A stretch of DNA of 64,000 bases, taken from CAIQJJ01 sp049325275 (lineage in GTDB: Bacteria > Chloroflexota > Anaerolineae > Anaerolineales > UBA4823). The stretch is from positions 168,859 to 232,858 of the forward strand of contig JBMOLU010000046.1 of the NCBI GenBank assembly GCA_049325275.1. Reading direction: 5' to 3'. Numbering within the stretch: position 1 is the stretch's first letter; every line of letters begins with the position of its first letter. Position numbers and translations under genes: made by a program. Below the pieces are notes generated by a model. The model saw only the letters and a list, made by a program, of their open reading frames with translations. It was not told the origin of the DNA and ran no database searches. Below, in pieces: positions 16,937 to 25,839 of the stretch.

Positions 16937-19005
16937 CGTTTGATGAACCACTGCTCGGGCAGGATGATGCGGGTGAAGCCTTCTACCCAGCCATGCAGCC
17001 AGGTTTCCGGGATGTTCCCGAGGCGGGTGCTGATCGGCTGGTAGCCGGGGCCGGGGCGGGTGATGCCGATGACCCAGAAATTCTCCGTAGACGCTTCGAT
17101 AACCTTCTTCATCGCTTCAACCTGTGCGTCGTATGAGGATTGCTGGATGGCTTCTTCGTACAGATCGACAACTTCTTGCGCGTAGGCAGGCATTTCCTGC
17201 CCGAATTCGTGCGCTTCGTCTGTCGATTGCAGGTACCACGCCATGCCGTAAATGCCCCAGAAGTTGCCCGGAACGTGCCAGCGTGGATCGATGATTGCCG
17301 ACATGCCCGAGCCACCTTCGCCGCCGTGGTACAGGAATGCATCCACGTCGTTCGAACTGCGGCGTTCGGTCCATACCTGGTCGGTCACTGCGTCCAGCTT
17401 GATATCGACGCCGACTTCTTTCCAGTAGGCGATCAGCATCTCGGCCACCTGAACCCAGTGCGGTCCTTCGGACGAGTCGTTGAGGACGGTGAGCACCTCG
17501 GAAAAGCGCTTGCCGTTTTTGTCCAGGTAGTAGCCCTCGCTGTCTTTGCCGTTGGGGAAGGCTTTATCCAGGTATTCTTGAGCCTTGGCAACGTCGTATT
17601 CGATGTACTGGTTGGCGCACTTTTCATTCCATAACGGTGACTGTTCGTTAGGGCATACCTGGGCGGGTTTTCCCTGGCCCTTGAAGACCACTTCGATGAT
17701 CTCCTCGCGGTTGATTGCGTAGGACATCCCGATACGGAAATCCTTGTTGCCGTTCACCTCGGCCTTGACGGGGTCTTTGTCCGTGAAGTTGAAGTGAATG
17801 GACTGCATATTCCCCAGATCAGGCTGCGGTTTCATGATATTGATCGGCTTGCCTTCATCCCTGGCCTGGTAGAACAGCTCGCGGCTGGGTTCACCGGGGT
17901 CCTTGCTGAAATCAAGGTCGCCGTTCAGCATGGCGAACACGCGGCTCTGATCGTCCTGGTAGTTGGTTGCGTTGATCGTGTCGATGTAAGGCAGCTGGTT
18001 GCCCTGGTCATCTACCTTCCAGTAATAAGGGTTGCGGACCATGATCAGGGTCGTGCCGGTTCCCAGAGGTTGGGTAACAATGAAGGAGTACAGGGATGGC
18101 ATGGCCGGATCGTCGAAGTAACGCGCCGGGTCACCCCAGTTGGCGGGCGCTTTCTTGAAGAACAGGCCCATCCAATCTTTGATGGTGGCGTCTTCGGCGA
18201 CGAGTTTATCTACGTCGGGGTTGTACTTGAGATGGAACTGCTGCAAGTAGTGTTTGGGATACATCACGAACTGCCGGCCTCCCCATGCGGCCATCTGGTA
18301 GAGCAATGTCCCGTAGGGTTTATCGAAACTCAGCTTGAAGGTGTAGTCATCGACCTTGCTGGCCGTGAAGCCCTCGACGTAATCGGCAGGCAGCCAATCG
18401 GCGCCCGGGCCGGATGGGAACAGATCGGGGTCCTTCAGGACGTCATCGATATAGAACATGATGTCATCTGCGGTGAAAGGCTCCCCGTCGCTCCACTTCA
18501 TCCCCTTGCGCAGGTGGAAGGTGTATTCCGTTGCGTCGGCATTGATTTCGTAGCTCTCGGCCACATTAGGTTCGAAGCCGCTGTAGTCAGGCTTCCAGGA
18601 GACCAGATGTTCCCATCCTGCGACGTAAAGCATACCGCCCCAGGCGGGACAGCCGCCACAGACAAAACCGTAGCGCAGTTCGCCGCCATAGACGCCCTGT
18701 TCGACCAGTGGGGAAATAACTTTGGGATTCTCAGGCATGCGCTCTTCGAGCGGGGGCAGTTCGCCGGCCTTGACTTTGTCGGCCAGCATGGGCGCTTCGT
18801 TGAACTTTGCCGGCGGCAAAGGAGTGGTGGTGACGATCTTTTCTTGCTCGACGATCTTCGTCGTTTCGACTTTGACTTCTTGCGTTTCTTTTACGACAAC
18901 GGTTTCTCGAATAACCTGTGGCGTGGCCGGCGTGCTCGATGTTGCGCACGCGCCCAGAAGCAGGCTCAAGAGAACCAAAATATTAACCATCGCGATCTTA
19001 CGCAT
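16933..19005 (-). CDS. SBP_bac_5 solute-binding lipoprotein
   Basis: 690 aa, extracytoplasmic binding protein of the Opp-type importer. The signal peptide ends in LLLGAC. A Val/Glu/Thr/Lys linker (RETVVVKETQEVKVET) follows, then the large two-lobed SBP_bac_5 fold (FTADDIMFYIDDVLKD, GTTLIMVRNPYYWKVDD, MSYAINREEIIEVVF). ATG 19005 is chosen because GGAGGAG sits just upstream; a TTG at 19017 lies inside that site. It is longer than typical peptide-binding DppA (~500 aa), as in oligosaccharide binders. First gene after the LacI repressor, with a 93-bp gap. Confidence 0.9.
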   Translation of the reverse strand: MRKIAMVNILVLLSLLLGACATSSTPATPQVIRETVVVKETQEVKVETTKIVEQEKIVTTTPLPPAKFNEAPMLADKVKAGELPPLEERMPENPKVISPLVEQGVYGGELRYGFVCGGCPAWGGMLYVAGWEHLVSWKPDYSGFEPNVAESYEINADATEYTFHLRKGMKWSDGEPFTADDIMFYIDDVLKDPDLFPSGPGADWLPADYVEGFTASKVDDYTFKLSFDKPYGTLLYQMAAWGGRQFVMYPKHYLQQFHLKYNPDVDKLVAEDATIKDWMGLFFKKAPANWGDPARYFDDPAMPSLYSFIVTQPLGTGTTLIMVRNPYYWKVDDQGNQLPYIDTINATNYQDDQSRVFAMLNGDLDFSKDPGEPSRELFYQARDEGKPINIMKPQPDLGNMQSIHFNFTDKDPVKAEVNGNKDFRIGMSYAINREEIIEVVFKGQGKPAQVCPNEQSPLWNEKCANQYIEYDVAKAQEYLDKAFPNGKDSEGYYLDKNGKRFSEVLTVLNDSSEGPHWVQVAEMLIAYWKEVGVDIKLDAVTDQVWTERRSSNDVDAFLYHGGEGGSGMSAIIDPRWHVPGNFWGIYGMAWYLQSTDEAHEFGQEMPAYAQEVVDLYEEAIQQSSYDAQVEAMKKVIEASTENFWVIGITRPGPGYQPISTRLGNIPETWLHGWVEGFTRIILPEQWFIKR

Positions 19006-19051
19006 TTGCTCCTCCAACAGGATAGACTTGGTAAAAAAGTAGAACCGGACA

Positions 19052-19073
19052 GCGAAACGAAGTTAACGTTTGC
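19052..19073. promoter_or_regulatory. possible LacI operator before the binding-protein gene
   Basis: AAACG and CGTTT arms 7 bases apart, flanked by GC on both sides, in the 93-bp gap between lacI and the binding-protein gene. Placement suits repression of the importer operon, but the match to a LacI consensus is loose. Confidence 0.3.
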
Positions 19074-19098
19074 AATAGGCTTATTTTCACCTCCACGG

Positions 19099-20130
19099 TT
19101 ATGGATCGGAAACAAGGGAACGGGTGGATTCGCGAACCACGAACTGCGTCGAAACGGCAATATTGACTCTCGGCTGTTCCGGGCGTTGGATACGATCGAT
19201 CAACTGCCGCACCCCTAAAACTCCCAGCCAGGCTTTTGGCACATTCACGGTGGTCAGGTTAGGCACGACCTCTTTCGCCAGGTCGATATTATCGAAGCCG
19301 ACGACCGAAACTGTCTCGGGGACCGTGCCGCCTATCTCCCGCACGGCGTCGATCACGCCCAGCGCGACATCGTCGCTGGCCGCAAAGATGGCCGTGACCT
19401 GCGGGCAGCGTTGCAGCAAACGCAGCGTGCACTGACGGGCTTCCACGCGCCCAAGCTTGCCGTCTTCGATGTAGCTGTCTGGGATTCCGCGCTTGTGCAA
19501 AGCGCTCAAGTAAGTTTCGCGGCGTACCAAAACGCCGGGGTGCGAACGCTCGTTCGTGCCGATCAAGCCAATGTGACGGTGGCCTGCATCCAGCAAGTGT
19601 TTCATGGCCATGTGCGCGCCCTCGGCGTTGTCGATGACGATATTGTCGTAAGGGAAGCCCGGCGCATACCCGTCGATCAGGACCAGGGGGATATCCTTGC
19701 GTCGCTGGATTTGATCGACTTCTTCGTCGATACAGGCGCCGAGCAAAAGCAGGCCGTCCACCATGGGCTCGCGTACCATCGGCGGCCAGGCCAGCGGGCG
19801 ATTGCACTCGTCCACCTCCACCATCCCAACCATCAAATTCAACCCCCGCCGGTGGCACTCCATTTCGACGCCTCGTTCCACGTGCGAGTAAAACGAATTG
19901 ACGGCCTGTCCTAAGCCATAATCGTGCTTGGCCAGCATCCCGATAACCGAGACGCCCACTTCGGCGCCTTCCATATCAGCTTCTCTAATCTGGTATCCCA
20001 CCGCCATGGCAGCGTCTAACACGCGTGAACGGGTCTCCTGCGAGACGTTGGGGCGGTTGTTGAGCGCTTGCGAAACCGTACCAATGGATACACCGGCCAT
20101 CTTGGCGACATCGCGAAGAGTTGCGGACAC
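19099..20130 (-). CDS. LacI-family repressor of the hemicellulose/sucrose region
   Basis: 343 aa. N-terminal LacI HTH with hinge helix (LRDVAKMAGVSIGTVSQAL, NVSQETRSRVLDAAMAVGY), then a two-lobed sugar-binding domain (VDGLLLLGACIDEEVD, FAASDDVALGVIDAVRE, VVGFDNIDLAKE). The start is GTG at 20130, preceded by AGGTG. It stands between the minus-strand importer operon and the divergent sucrose-phosphorylase pair, so it can control both. A palindrome in its own leader suggests autoregulation. Confidence 0.92.
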   Translation of the reverse strand: MSATLRDVAKMAGVSIGTVSQALNNRPNVSQETRSRVLDAAMAVGYQIREADMEGAEVGVSVIGMLAKHDYGLGQAVNSFYSHVERGVEMECHRRGLNLMVGMVEVDECNRPLAWPPMVREPMVDGLLLLGACIDEEVDQIQRRKDIPLVLIDGYAPGFPYDNIVIDNAEGAHMAMKHLLDAGHRHIGLIGTNERSHPGVLVRRETYLSALHKRGIPDSYIEDGKLGRVEARQCTLRLLQRCPQVTAIFAASDDVALGVIDAVREIGGTVPETVSVVGFDNIDLAKEVVPNLTTVNVPKAWLGVLGVRQLIDRIQRPEQPRVNIAVSTQFVVRESTRSLVSDP

Positions 20131-20165
20131 GAAACACCTCTTTTTTTTCTTGTTTTGCTAAAATC

Positions 20166-20178
20166 GTGAAAATTTCAC
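20166..20178. promoter_or_regulatory. palindrome in the lacI leader
   Basis: Arms GTGAAA and TTTCAC around one A, about 28 bases after the predicted lacI start site. The arms resemble those of the operator at 20347-20360 (TGAAAG/CTTTCA), so the same repressor may bind here for autoregulation. Confidence 0.4.
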
Positions 20179-20212
20179 AGTAAATTCGTAAGATAATTCA
20201 TGAACTTTTTTG

Positions 20213-20242
20213 ATTATATCCATAAACCGTTTGGTGTGTCAA
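20213..20242 (-). promoter_or_regulatory. sigma70-type promoter of lacI
   Basis: On the minus strand TTGACA (20237-20242) and TATAAT (20213-20218) with an 18-bp spacer, a near-consensus pair. An AAACCGTTT element lies in the spacer (20224-20232) and could be an operator. Confidence 0.7.
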
Positions 20243-20304
20243 CCGTCTTTTTAGGGTCCATATGTACGCAAGATGCAAGTTTGCTTAATCGAAAGTTTGT
20301 TGTA

Positions 20305-20333
20305 TTGTTTAAAATGGAAATCTGTTGTACAAT
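20305..20333 (+). promoter_or_regulatory. promoter of the SBP-like/sucrose phosphorylase pair
   Basis: TTGTTT (20305-20310), 17-bp spacer, TACAAT (20328-20333). The -10 box touches the tandem operator that follows, a typical repressible layout. Confidence 0.6.
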
Positions 20334-20361
20334 GAAAGTGCTTTAGTGAAAGCACTTTCAT
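20332..20361. promoter_or_regulatory. tandem LacI-type operator
   Basis: The right unit TGAAAGCACTTTCA (20347-20360) is a perfect two-sided palindrome around CA, the LacI-family layout. The left unit TGAAAGTGCTTTAG (20333-20346) is the same with a degenerate end. Together they form 13-bp inverted arms around AGTG. They cover the expected transcription start, 18 bases before the ATG, so bound repressor would block initiation. Confidence 0.7.
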
Positions 20362-20378
20362 AAAGCGAAAGGCCCCAC

Positions 20379-21566
20379 ATGAAGTCATTAAAATTCTCTT
20401 ACACCCCCGGGGATGCGATCGACGCGGCGATCTTTCAGCGGTTGGTTCGCGGTTTCGAGGCGCGCACGCACGTGCAGGTCGAATTGAATGCCGTTGAAAC
20501 GCGAGCCGCTCGCGAGACTTTGACGCGCTTCGTTGTAGAAAATTGTGGCGCCGATGTTTCTCAAGTGGGCAGCACCTGGTTGCGCGGACTGGTCGACATG
20601 GACGCGCTGCGCCCCTTCAAAGCCCATGAGGTCGAACGCTTGGGTGGCAAAGATGCCTTTTTGCCGATGTCGTGGGAGAGCACGCGCTTACCCGATAAGG
20701 CTGAACAGTTTGCTATCCCCTGGTTGGCCGATGTCCGCCTGGTGCTGTATCGGCGCGATCTGCTCGAGAAAGCCGGTGTAGATGAAGAAAATGCCTTTGC
20801 TTGCGCGCAATGCTTCAGGGCGACGTTGCAAAAACTTCGTGCGGCCGGGGTATCCCTGCCCTGGATCGTGCCGCAGCAGCATTCCTGGCGCTCCTTGCAC
20901 AATGTCGCTTCCTGGGTGTGGGCGAACGACGGTAACTTCATGAGCAGCGATGGCAGCCGGGTGGCTTTTGCCGAACCAGAGGCGCTGGCAGCTTTCAAGG
21001 CCTACTATGCTTTGGGCGAGTTCATCCCGCCGGCGTTCCCGGCCCTCAACCAGGCACAGGCGGAGCGTTTGTTCTTCGAAGGCCAGGCAGCGGTGACGAT
21101 CGGCGGGCCGAACGTTTTGTCGATGTCCCCCGAAATCAGCGCACAGATCGGGCTGGCTTTGCCGCTGCGCAAGCCTTTTGTCGGTGGGTCGCATCTCGTC
21201 GTCTCGAAGACTGTTTGCGCCGAAGAGCTTGCGCTGAGTTTCATCCGTTTTTTGACGTCTAGCGAGACGCAGCAAGCCTTTGGCCTGGAAAGCCTGCTTC
21301 CGGCAAACCGTGAGGCATTGATCAACCTGGCGCAGTTGCCCGGCAATTCTGGTGAGGTTGCTCGCTATGCGCTGGAAGCCGTGGTGCAGGGCCGCTCTTT
21401 CCGCCCGCTGTATTTGTGGGATATGGTCGAGGCGCGGCTGGTCGCCGCAATGGCGCGCCTTTGGGAGAAATGCTGCCGGGTTTCCGGCGACGAGCTTGAT
21501 CTTCTCGTTGAAAGAGACCTGACATCTTTGGCCCATCGCCTCAATATGACACTTCAAAGTTTGTGA
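20379..21566 (+). CDS. family-1 solute-binding-protein homologue without export signal
   Basis: 395 aa with the fold of sugar ABC binding proteins (SBP_bac_1): AIFQRLVRGFEARTHVQVEL at the start, IPWLADVRLVLYRRDLLEKAG, FFEGQAAVTIGGPNVL and FIRFLTSSETQQAFGL. It begins where the mature part of such proteins begins. There is no signal peptide or lipobox, and an in-frame TAA at 20361-20363 closes the frame upstream, so a missed longer start is excluded. No permease gene is adjacent. It lies 15 bases before sucrose phosphorylase under the same operator. It may be a cytoplasmic sugar-binding or sensing protein, or a decayed importer component. Confidence 0.8.
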   Translation: MKSLKFSYTPGDAIDAAIFQRLVRGFEARTHVQVELNAVETRAARETLTRFVVENCGADVSQVGSTWLRGLVDMDALRPFKAHEVERLGGKDAFLPMSWESTRLPDKAEQFAIPWLADVRLVLYRRDLLEKAGVDEENAFACAQCFRATLQKLRAAGVSLPWIVPQQHSWRSLHNVASWVWANDGNFMSSDGSRVAFAEPEALAAFKAYYALGEFIPPAFPALNQAQAERLFFEGQAAVTIGGPNVLSMSPEISAQIGLALPLRKPFVGGSHLVVSKTVCAEELALSFIRFLTSSETQQAFGLESLLPANREALINLAQLPGNSGEVARYALEAVVQGRSFRPLYLWDMVEARLVAAMARLWEKCCRVSGDELDLLVERDLTSLAHRLNMTLQSL

Positions 21567-21581
21567 ACAGGAATACGACCC

Positions 21582-23039
21582 GTGAAAAACCAGGTTCAGC
21601 TCATCGCCTACGCTGACCGCTTCGGCTGCGGCGGTATCGCAGGTATCACACGCTTACTCGACGGTCCGTTGGCGGGGCTGTTTGGCGGCATTCATCTCTT
21701 GCCGTTTTATTATCCCATTCACGGCAGTGACGCCGGTTTCGATCCCATCGATCACACCTCGGTCGATGCGTGCCTGGGCGGCTGGCATGAGGTCGGCGAA
21801 CTGGGAAAGCGGGTGGACGTCATGGCCGATCTCATCGTCAACCACATCTCTTCGCAATCGCCACAGTTCCTCGACTACTGCGAAAAGGGGGAGGCCTCAG
21901 CCTACAACGGCCTGTTTCTGACGCTGGACGGTGTTTTTCCAAACGGCGCTACCGAAACGGACCTGTTGCGCATCTACCGCCCCAGGCCCGGCCTGCCTTT
22001 TACCAGCGTCACGTTGAAGGACGGCCAAAAGCGCTTGTTGTGGACGACTTTTACCAGCGAACAGATCGACATCGACGTTACTAGCTCTCAAGGCCAGGCT
22101 TATTTGCAAATGGTGCTGGAAACTTTGCACGATAACGGCATCCGTATGCTGCGGCTGGATGCCGCCGGCTATGCGGTCAAGAAAGCCGGTAGCAGTTGTT
22201 TCATGATTCCCGAAACTTTTGCCTTTATCGAAGCGCTGACGCAGCGGGCAAAAGCCTTTGGGATTGAAGTACTGGTCGAGATCCACGCCTATTATCGTAA
22301 GCAGATCGAGATCGCCCGCCACGTCGATCGCGTGTACGATTTTGCGCTCCCGCCGCTGATCTTGCACGCCATTTTCAACCACACCGCGCAACCCCTGGCT
22401 GAATGGCTGGCGATCAGCCCCCGCAATGCCATCACCGTCCTCGACACGCACGATGGGATCGGTGTGATGGACGTTCGGGCCGATAGTGCAAACCCGCACG
22501 CTAACCCCGGCCTGATTTCACCGGCCGCGCTGGATGGCCTGGTAGAAAGAATTCATATCAACAGCCAGGGGCAGAGCCGCCAGGCGACGGGCGCGGCGGC
22601 GTCCAATCTCGATCTATACCAGGTAAACAGCACCTTTTACGATGCTCTGGCGCGCAACGACGAGCACTATTTGCTGGCGCGTGCTATCCAATTTTTTGCA
22701 CCCGGTGTGCCCCAGGTCTACTACGTTGGTTTGCTGGCAGGTGAGAACGATATGGCGCTTTTGCGCAAAAGCGGGGTGGGACGCGACATCAACCGCCATT
22801 ATTACACTTGCGATGAAATCGAGCAGGCCGTGCAGCGTCCCGTCGTCCAATCGCTGTTCGAATTGATCCGTTTCCGTAACCGGCATCCCGCTTTCAATGG
22901 CACATTCAGCCTGCCGGCAACGAATGACGGTGCCCGGCTCGCCATGCGTTGGGACAACGGGGATGCCTGGGCGCTGCTTGAAGTTTCGCTGGTATCGGGT
23001 ACCTACCACATTTCCAATAGCGTGCCGGGAAGTCCCTGA
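21582..23039 (+). CDS. sucrose phosphorylase (GH13_18)
   Basis: 485 aa, phosphorolysis of sucrose to glucose-1-phosphate and fructose in the cytoplasm. The whole sequence follows the bifidobacterial enzyme family: KNQVQLIAYADRFG, GFDPIDHTSVD, GIYRPRPGLPF-like segment, nucleophile Asp 193 (RLDAAGY), acid/base Glu 233 (LVEIHAYY), transition-state Asp 291 (DTHDGIGV), and SNLDLYQVNSTFYDAL. The start is GTG with AGGA upstream. Related specificities (sucrose-6-phosphate or glucosylglycerate phosphorylase) remain possible, but the DTHDGIG and QVNST loops favour sucrose. Confidence 0.9.
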   Translation: MKNQVQLIAYADRFGCGGIAGITRLLDGPLAGLFGGIHLLPFYYPIHGSDAGFDPIDHTSVDACLGGWHEVGELGKRVDVMADLIVNHISSQSPQFLDYCEKGEASAYNGLFLTLDGVFPNGATETDLLRIYRPRPGLPFTSVTLKDGQKRLLWTTFTSEQIDIDVTSSQGQAYLQMVLETLHDNGIRMLRLDAAGYAVKKAGSSCFMIPETFAFIEALTQRAKAFGIEVLVEIHAYYRKQIEIARHVDRVYDFALPPLILHAIFNHTAQPLAEWLAISPRNAITVLDTHDGIGVMDVRADSANPHANPGLISPAALDGLVERIHINSQGQSRQATGAAASNLDLYQVNSTFYDALARNDEHYLLARAIQFFAPGVPQVYYVGLLAGENDMALLRKSGVGRDINRHYYTCDEIEQAVQRPVVQSLFELIRFRNRHPAFNGTFSLPATNDGARLAMRWDNGDAWALLEVSLVSGTYHISNSVPGSP

Positions 23040-23145
23040 ACAGGCTTTGGAAGCCTTCTCGGTAACTCGGTAACGGTAAGCCCTTAACAAAAATGAAAGG
23101 ATAGCCCTGTACATTCTTTCGGCGTATCCTTTTTGGCAGATTTAC

Positions 23146-23174
23146 TTGACTTTTAACCTCAGTCCGCCCATAAT
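23146..23174 (+). promoter_or_regulatory. promoter of the corrinoid methyltransferase operon
   Basis: TTGACT (23146-23151), 17-bp spacer, CATAAT (23169-23174). A start near 23181 gives a leader of about 460 nt before mtaC. Confidence 0.55.
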
Positions 23175-23644
23175 TATTAACGAAAGATTAGCAAACCCAC
23201 GCAACTTCACAACCTGTTTTCGTTGAGCGTTTCGACACTGTTCGGGAGGTTTTCTCGATATGCTGTGTTTCTCCGGCGTTTTGTTTTGTCGAAGAAATGC
23301 TTTGGTTGTGCTGTGGGGGAACATACACCAAGGGTCGGGGCGCTTTATTAGCCGTTTCTTTGTGGTCGCGCGGCCGGTTTTTCGGTTGCGGTCACCTGCA
23401 AACGCTCAAAGCCTTGAGCTTTTCCCAAAAAAACTTTCACCCACAACAAGAACCCCTGTTTTTTCGGGGCAGAGGAAGGCAGCTGTACCATGTCGCGCGC
23501 CTGCTGGCGGCGCGGAGGATGCCTATGAGCAAATAAACTTCCTGCATATCGAGCGTGACGGGATGATCGCAGAAGGGGGCAGAAATGCTCCCTTCTGCGA
23601 TCATCGGTAACCACCATTATAAGGAAAGATGGAAAGAGGTTCCC
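23175..23644 (+). other. long leader of the mta operon
   Basis: About 460 nt without a convincing gene. It ends with a four-codon mini-ORF (ATGAGCAAATAA, 23525-23536) behind GGAGG at 23514-23518, followed by a long hairpin (23562-23605) and the mtaC ribosome-binding site. I could not match it to a known riboswitch class; conserved cobalamin-riboswitch boxes are not evident. Its length and layout suggest post-initiation control. Confidence 0.4.
23562..23605 (+). promoter_or_regulatory. long hairpin before mtaC
   Basis: Nineteen-base arms (23562-23580 and 23587-23605; GATGATCGCAGAAGGG with its exact complement, then one G-U pair) around a 6-nt loop AGAAAT. No T-run follows, so it is not a classical terminator. 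It ends 39 nt before the ATG and could protect or gate the mtaC messenger. Confidence 0.65.
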
Positions 23645-24394
23645 ATGAACGAATCGAAAGCCCCTATCAATATTCTTACCCGCTACGATGTTCGTATTGA
23701 AGGAACGCCACAGGAGGCTCGCAGGGTTTCCGCAGACGAAGCGCTGCAGCAGGTCGCCGACTGTGTGATCAAGGGGGATGAAGAAGAAATCGAAGAAGTC
23801 GTTTTAATGGCGTTGAAATCGAGGAGTCCGTTGGCTGTGATGAACGAGGGCTTGATCGCCGGCATGAACGAGGTCAGCCGCCTATGGGATGACGGCGTGT
23901 ACTTCCTTCCACAGGTTATCCTTTCATCAGATGCGATGGGTGCTGGAATCGCGGTATGCGAAGAAAAGATGGGGAAAGCAATGCAAAAGAAAGGGAAAGT
24001 GGTCACGCATACCGCGGAAGGCGATATTCACGATCTGGGCCAGGTGATTGTCAATATTTTGTTGAGCGCCAATGGCTTTGAAGTGATCAACCTGGGGGCC
24101 GATGTCCCCGTCGATGCGGTCGTTGAGGCTTGCAAGAATCATCATCCGATCTTGTTGACCGGAACGGCGCTGATGACGACAACGATGACGGCCTTCCCAA
24201 AGATTGCGGCAAAACTCAAGGAAGAAAACCTGAACATTCCCTTCGTCTGCGGCGGTGGAGCCGTTAACGAAGAGTTTGTGACGAGCTTCGACCTGGGGGT
24301 ATGGGGCAAGGAGGCCAGCCAGGCCCCGGAAATGGCCGAAGATGCTCGCAAAGGATTGAGTTGGTCAGACATGCGGGCTAAGTGGAATGGTTGA
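23645..24394 (+). CDS. mtaC: methanol-type corrinoid protein MtaC
   Basis: 249 aa. A helical cap domain (~25-115) precedes a B12-binding Rossmann domain with GDIHDLG (axial His 129), GTALMTTTM and VCGGGAV, the DxHxxG...SxL...GG signature. It carries the methyl group as methyl-Co(III) between MtaB and an acceptor methyltransferase. The ATG at 23645 has AGAGG upstream; an earlier ATG at 23585 lies inside the leader hairpin. It is followed at 77 bp by mtaB, the usual partner, which favours methanol (or a related methyl donor) over methylamines. Confidence 0.88.
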   Translation: MNESKAPINILTRYDVRIEGTPQEARRVSADEALQQVADCVIKGDEEEIEEVVLMALKSRSPLAVMNEGLIAGMNEVSRLWDDGVYFLPQVILSSDAMGAGIAVCEEKMGKAMQKKGKVVTHTAEGDIHDLGQVIVNILLSANGFEVINLGADVPVDAVVEACKNHHPILLTGTALMTTTMTAFPKIAAKLKEENLNIPFVCGGGAVNEEFVTSFDLGVWGKEASQAPEMAEDARKGLSWSDMRAKWNG

Positions 24395-24471
24395 CGATCC
24401 TTTCTTGAAACGCCCAAAGCTCTTGAAAGATTTAGCAATACCATCAGTCGGTCCTGATTATGGAGGATGAA

Positions 24472-25839
24472 ATGAAACGATACAACACAATGGCCTATCA
24501 CAGCGCTGAGGAAATGATTTTTGGAACCGCGCTAAAACCTATTCAAACGAAACGCGGGCTTGTTATTGGTGGCGGTTACGTCATTCCTGAAATCAATCCC
24601 CATCCCAGGCCAGGCAGCGAAAAGACTCTGACAACGTTACTGAGAGAGTACGAGCGCGCCAACGGCGATGCACTGGAGCGCTGCGTCGTTGTGGGCCACC
24701 CCACACTGGTAATCGAAAACGAGCACGTCTATCAGATGACACACAACGCACAATGGGGTGCTGAAGTCGCCGCGCAGACGGCGCGCCAGATGGATCACTA
24801 TCAAGAAAAATACGGCCTGGTGAGCGCCAACCGCGCCACGATTGCCGACTTGCGCAAGCCGGATATGGTCGATATGCGAGATTCGGATCGCACACAGGCA
24901 GTTATCGAAGCTTTCGAAGCATGCGCCCGGTACGCCGACATGGTTTCCATCGAAAGCATTGGCGGTAAAGAAATTACCGACTACGCCATCATTCGCAACG
25001 ATGTAACCGGCCTGCTGTTCGGGCAAGCTGTGCTCGGTGGTAGGGACATGGAATGGTTATGGCCACAGATTGTTGCCATTGCCGACAAGTATGGCTGTGT
25101 TTCCGGCGGAGATACCGATTGTGCCCAGGCGAATACAGCCATGTTCCTGGCGGGCGGCTTCACATCGAAAGATATTCCGCACACGTTTGCTGCGCTCGCA
25201 CGCGCCATTGCTGCAAGCCGCACGCTGGTGGCTTATGAATGCGGCGCGGTAGGCCCGGGTAAGGACTGCGCTTACGAGAACCCGATCATCAAAGCGATTA
25301 CCGGCATTCCCGTTTCTACAGAGGGAAAGACGTGCGCCTGCGCTCACGCCGATTTATGCGGCAACGTCATGGCGGCTGTTTGCGACCTGTGGTCGAACGA
25401 AGCTGTCGAGTATCACGAAATGTTTGGCGGGACAAGCCCCGCCGTATTCACCGAAATTCTCGGGTACGATGCCGCTGCCATGAATGCTGCCGTGTCCATC
25501 GGCTTTCAAAAAGAGTTCCAGGCTTGCCTGGTCGCTTCTGATCGTTACCGCGATCCACAAAGTTACATTCTTTGTCCCGATAACGCCTGGACGATTGGCA
25601 AAGCGATTGTCGAAAACGGTGAAAGCCTGTATCGCCGGGCCAGGGCGGCCGCCTGCAAGTGCGGTGAACTTCTGTTGGGTGAAGCGCAGTTAAGCCTGAC
25701 GAACTTCGAGAAAGAGGCGCTGCTGGGCTATATGAAAGAACTGGATGCCCTGCCCGAAGACGAAGCAGATTTTATCGACCTTTGCTTGCATAAGTACAGC
25801 AAAGTGAAAGGCTTCAAACCGGCTTCTTATGGCCTCTAG
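24472..25839 (+). CDS. mtaB: methanol:corrinoid methyltransferase MtaB
   Basis: 455 aa, a zinc enzyme moving the methyl of methanol to the corrinoid of MtaC. The zinc ligands known for Methanosarcina barkeri MtaB (Glu164, Cys220, Cys269) have counterparts here at Glu161 (SIESIGG), Cys217 (GGDTDCAQA) and Cys266 (GPGKDCAYENP), all with the same three-residue offset. Start ATG 24472 has GGAGG at a good distance; an ATG at 24460 overlaps that site. No MtaA-type or tetrahydrofolate-linked acceptor methyltransferase is present in the window, so the final acceptor is encoded elsewhere. Confidence 0.9.
   Translation: MKRYNTMAYHSAEEMIFGTALKPIQTKRGLVIGGGYVIPEINPHPRPGSEKTLTTLLREYERANGDALERCVVVGHPTLVIENEHVYQMTHNAQWGAEVAAQTARQMDHYQEKYGLVSANRATIADLRKPDMVDMRDSDRTQAVIEAFEACARYADMVSIESIGGKEITDYAIIRNDVTGLLFGQAVLGGRDMEWLWPQIVAIADKYGCVSGGDTDCAQANTAMFLAGGFTSKDIPHTFAALARAIAASRTLVAYECGAVGPGKDCAYENPIIKAITGIPVSTEGKTCACAHADLCGNVMAAVCDLWSNEAVEYHEMFGGTSPAVFTEILGYDAAAMNAAVSIGFQKEFQACLVASDRYRDPQSYILCPDNAWTIGKAIVENGESLYRRARAAACKCGELLLGEAQLSLTNFEKEALLGYMKELDALPEDEADFIDLCLHKYSKVKGFKPASYGL

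Noticed and set aside
23380..23420. Possible cobalamin riboswitch in the mta leader
   Set aside because: Only a short ACCTGC stretch matches; the other conserved boxes are absent and no convincing fold was seen.
23297..23536. 79-aa ORF in the mta leader
   Set aside because: Composition is not protein-like; only its last four codons have a plausible ribosome-binding site.
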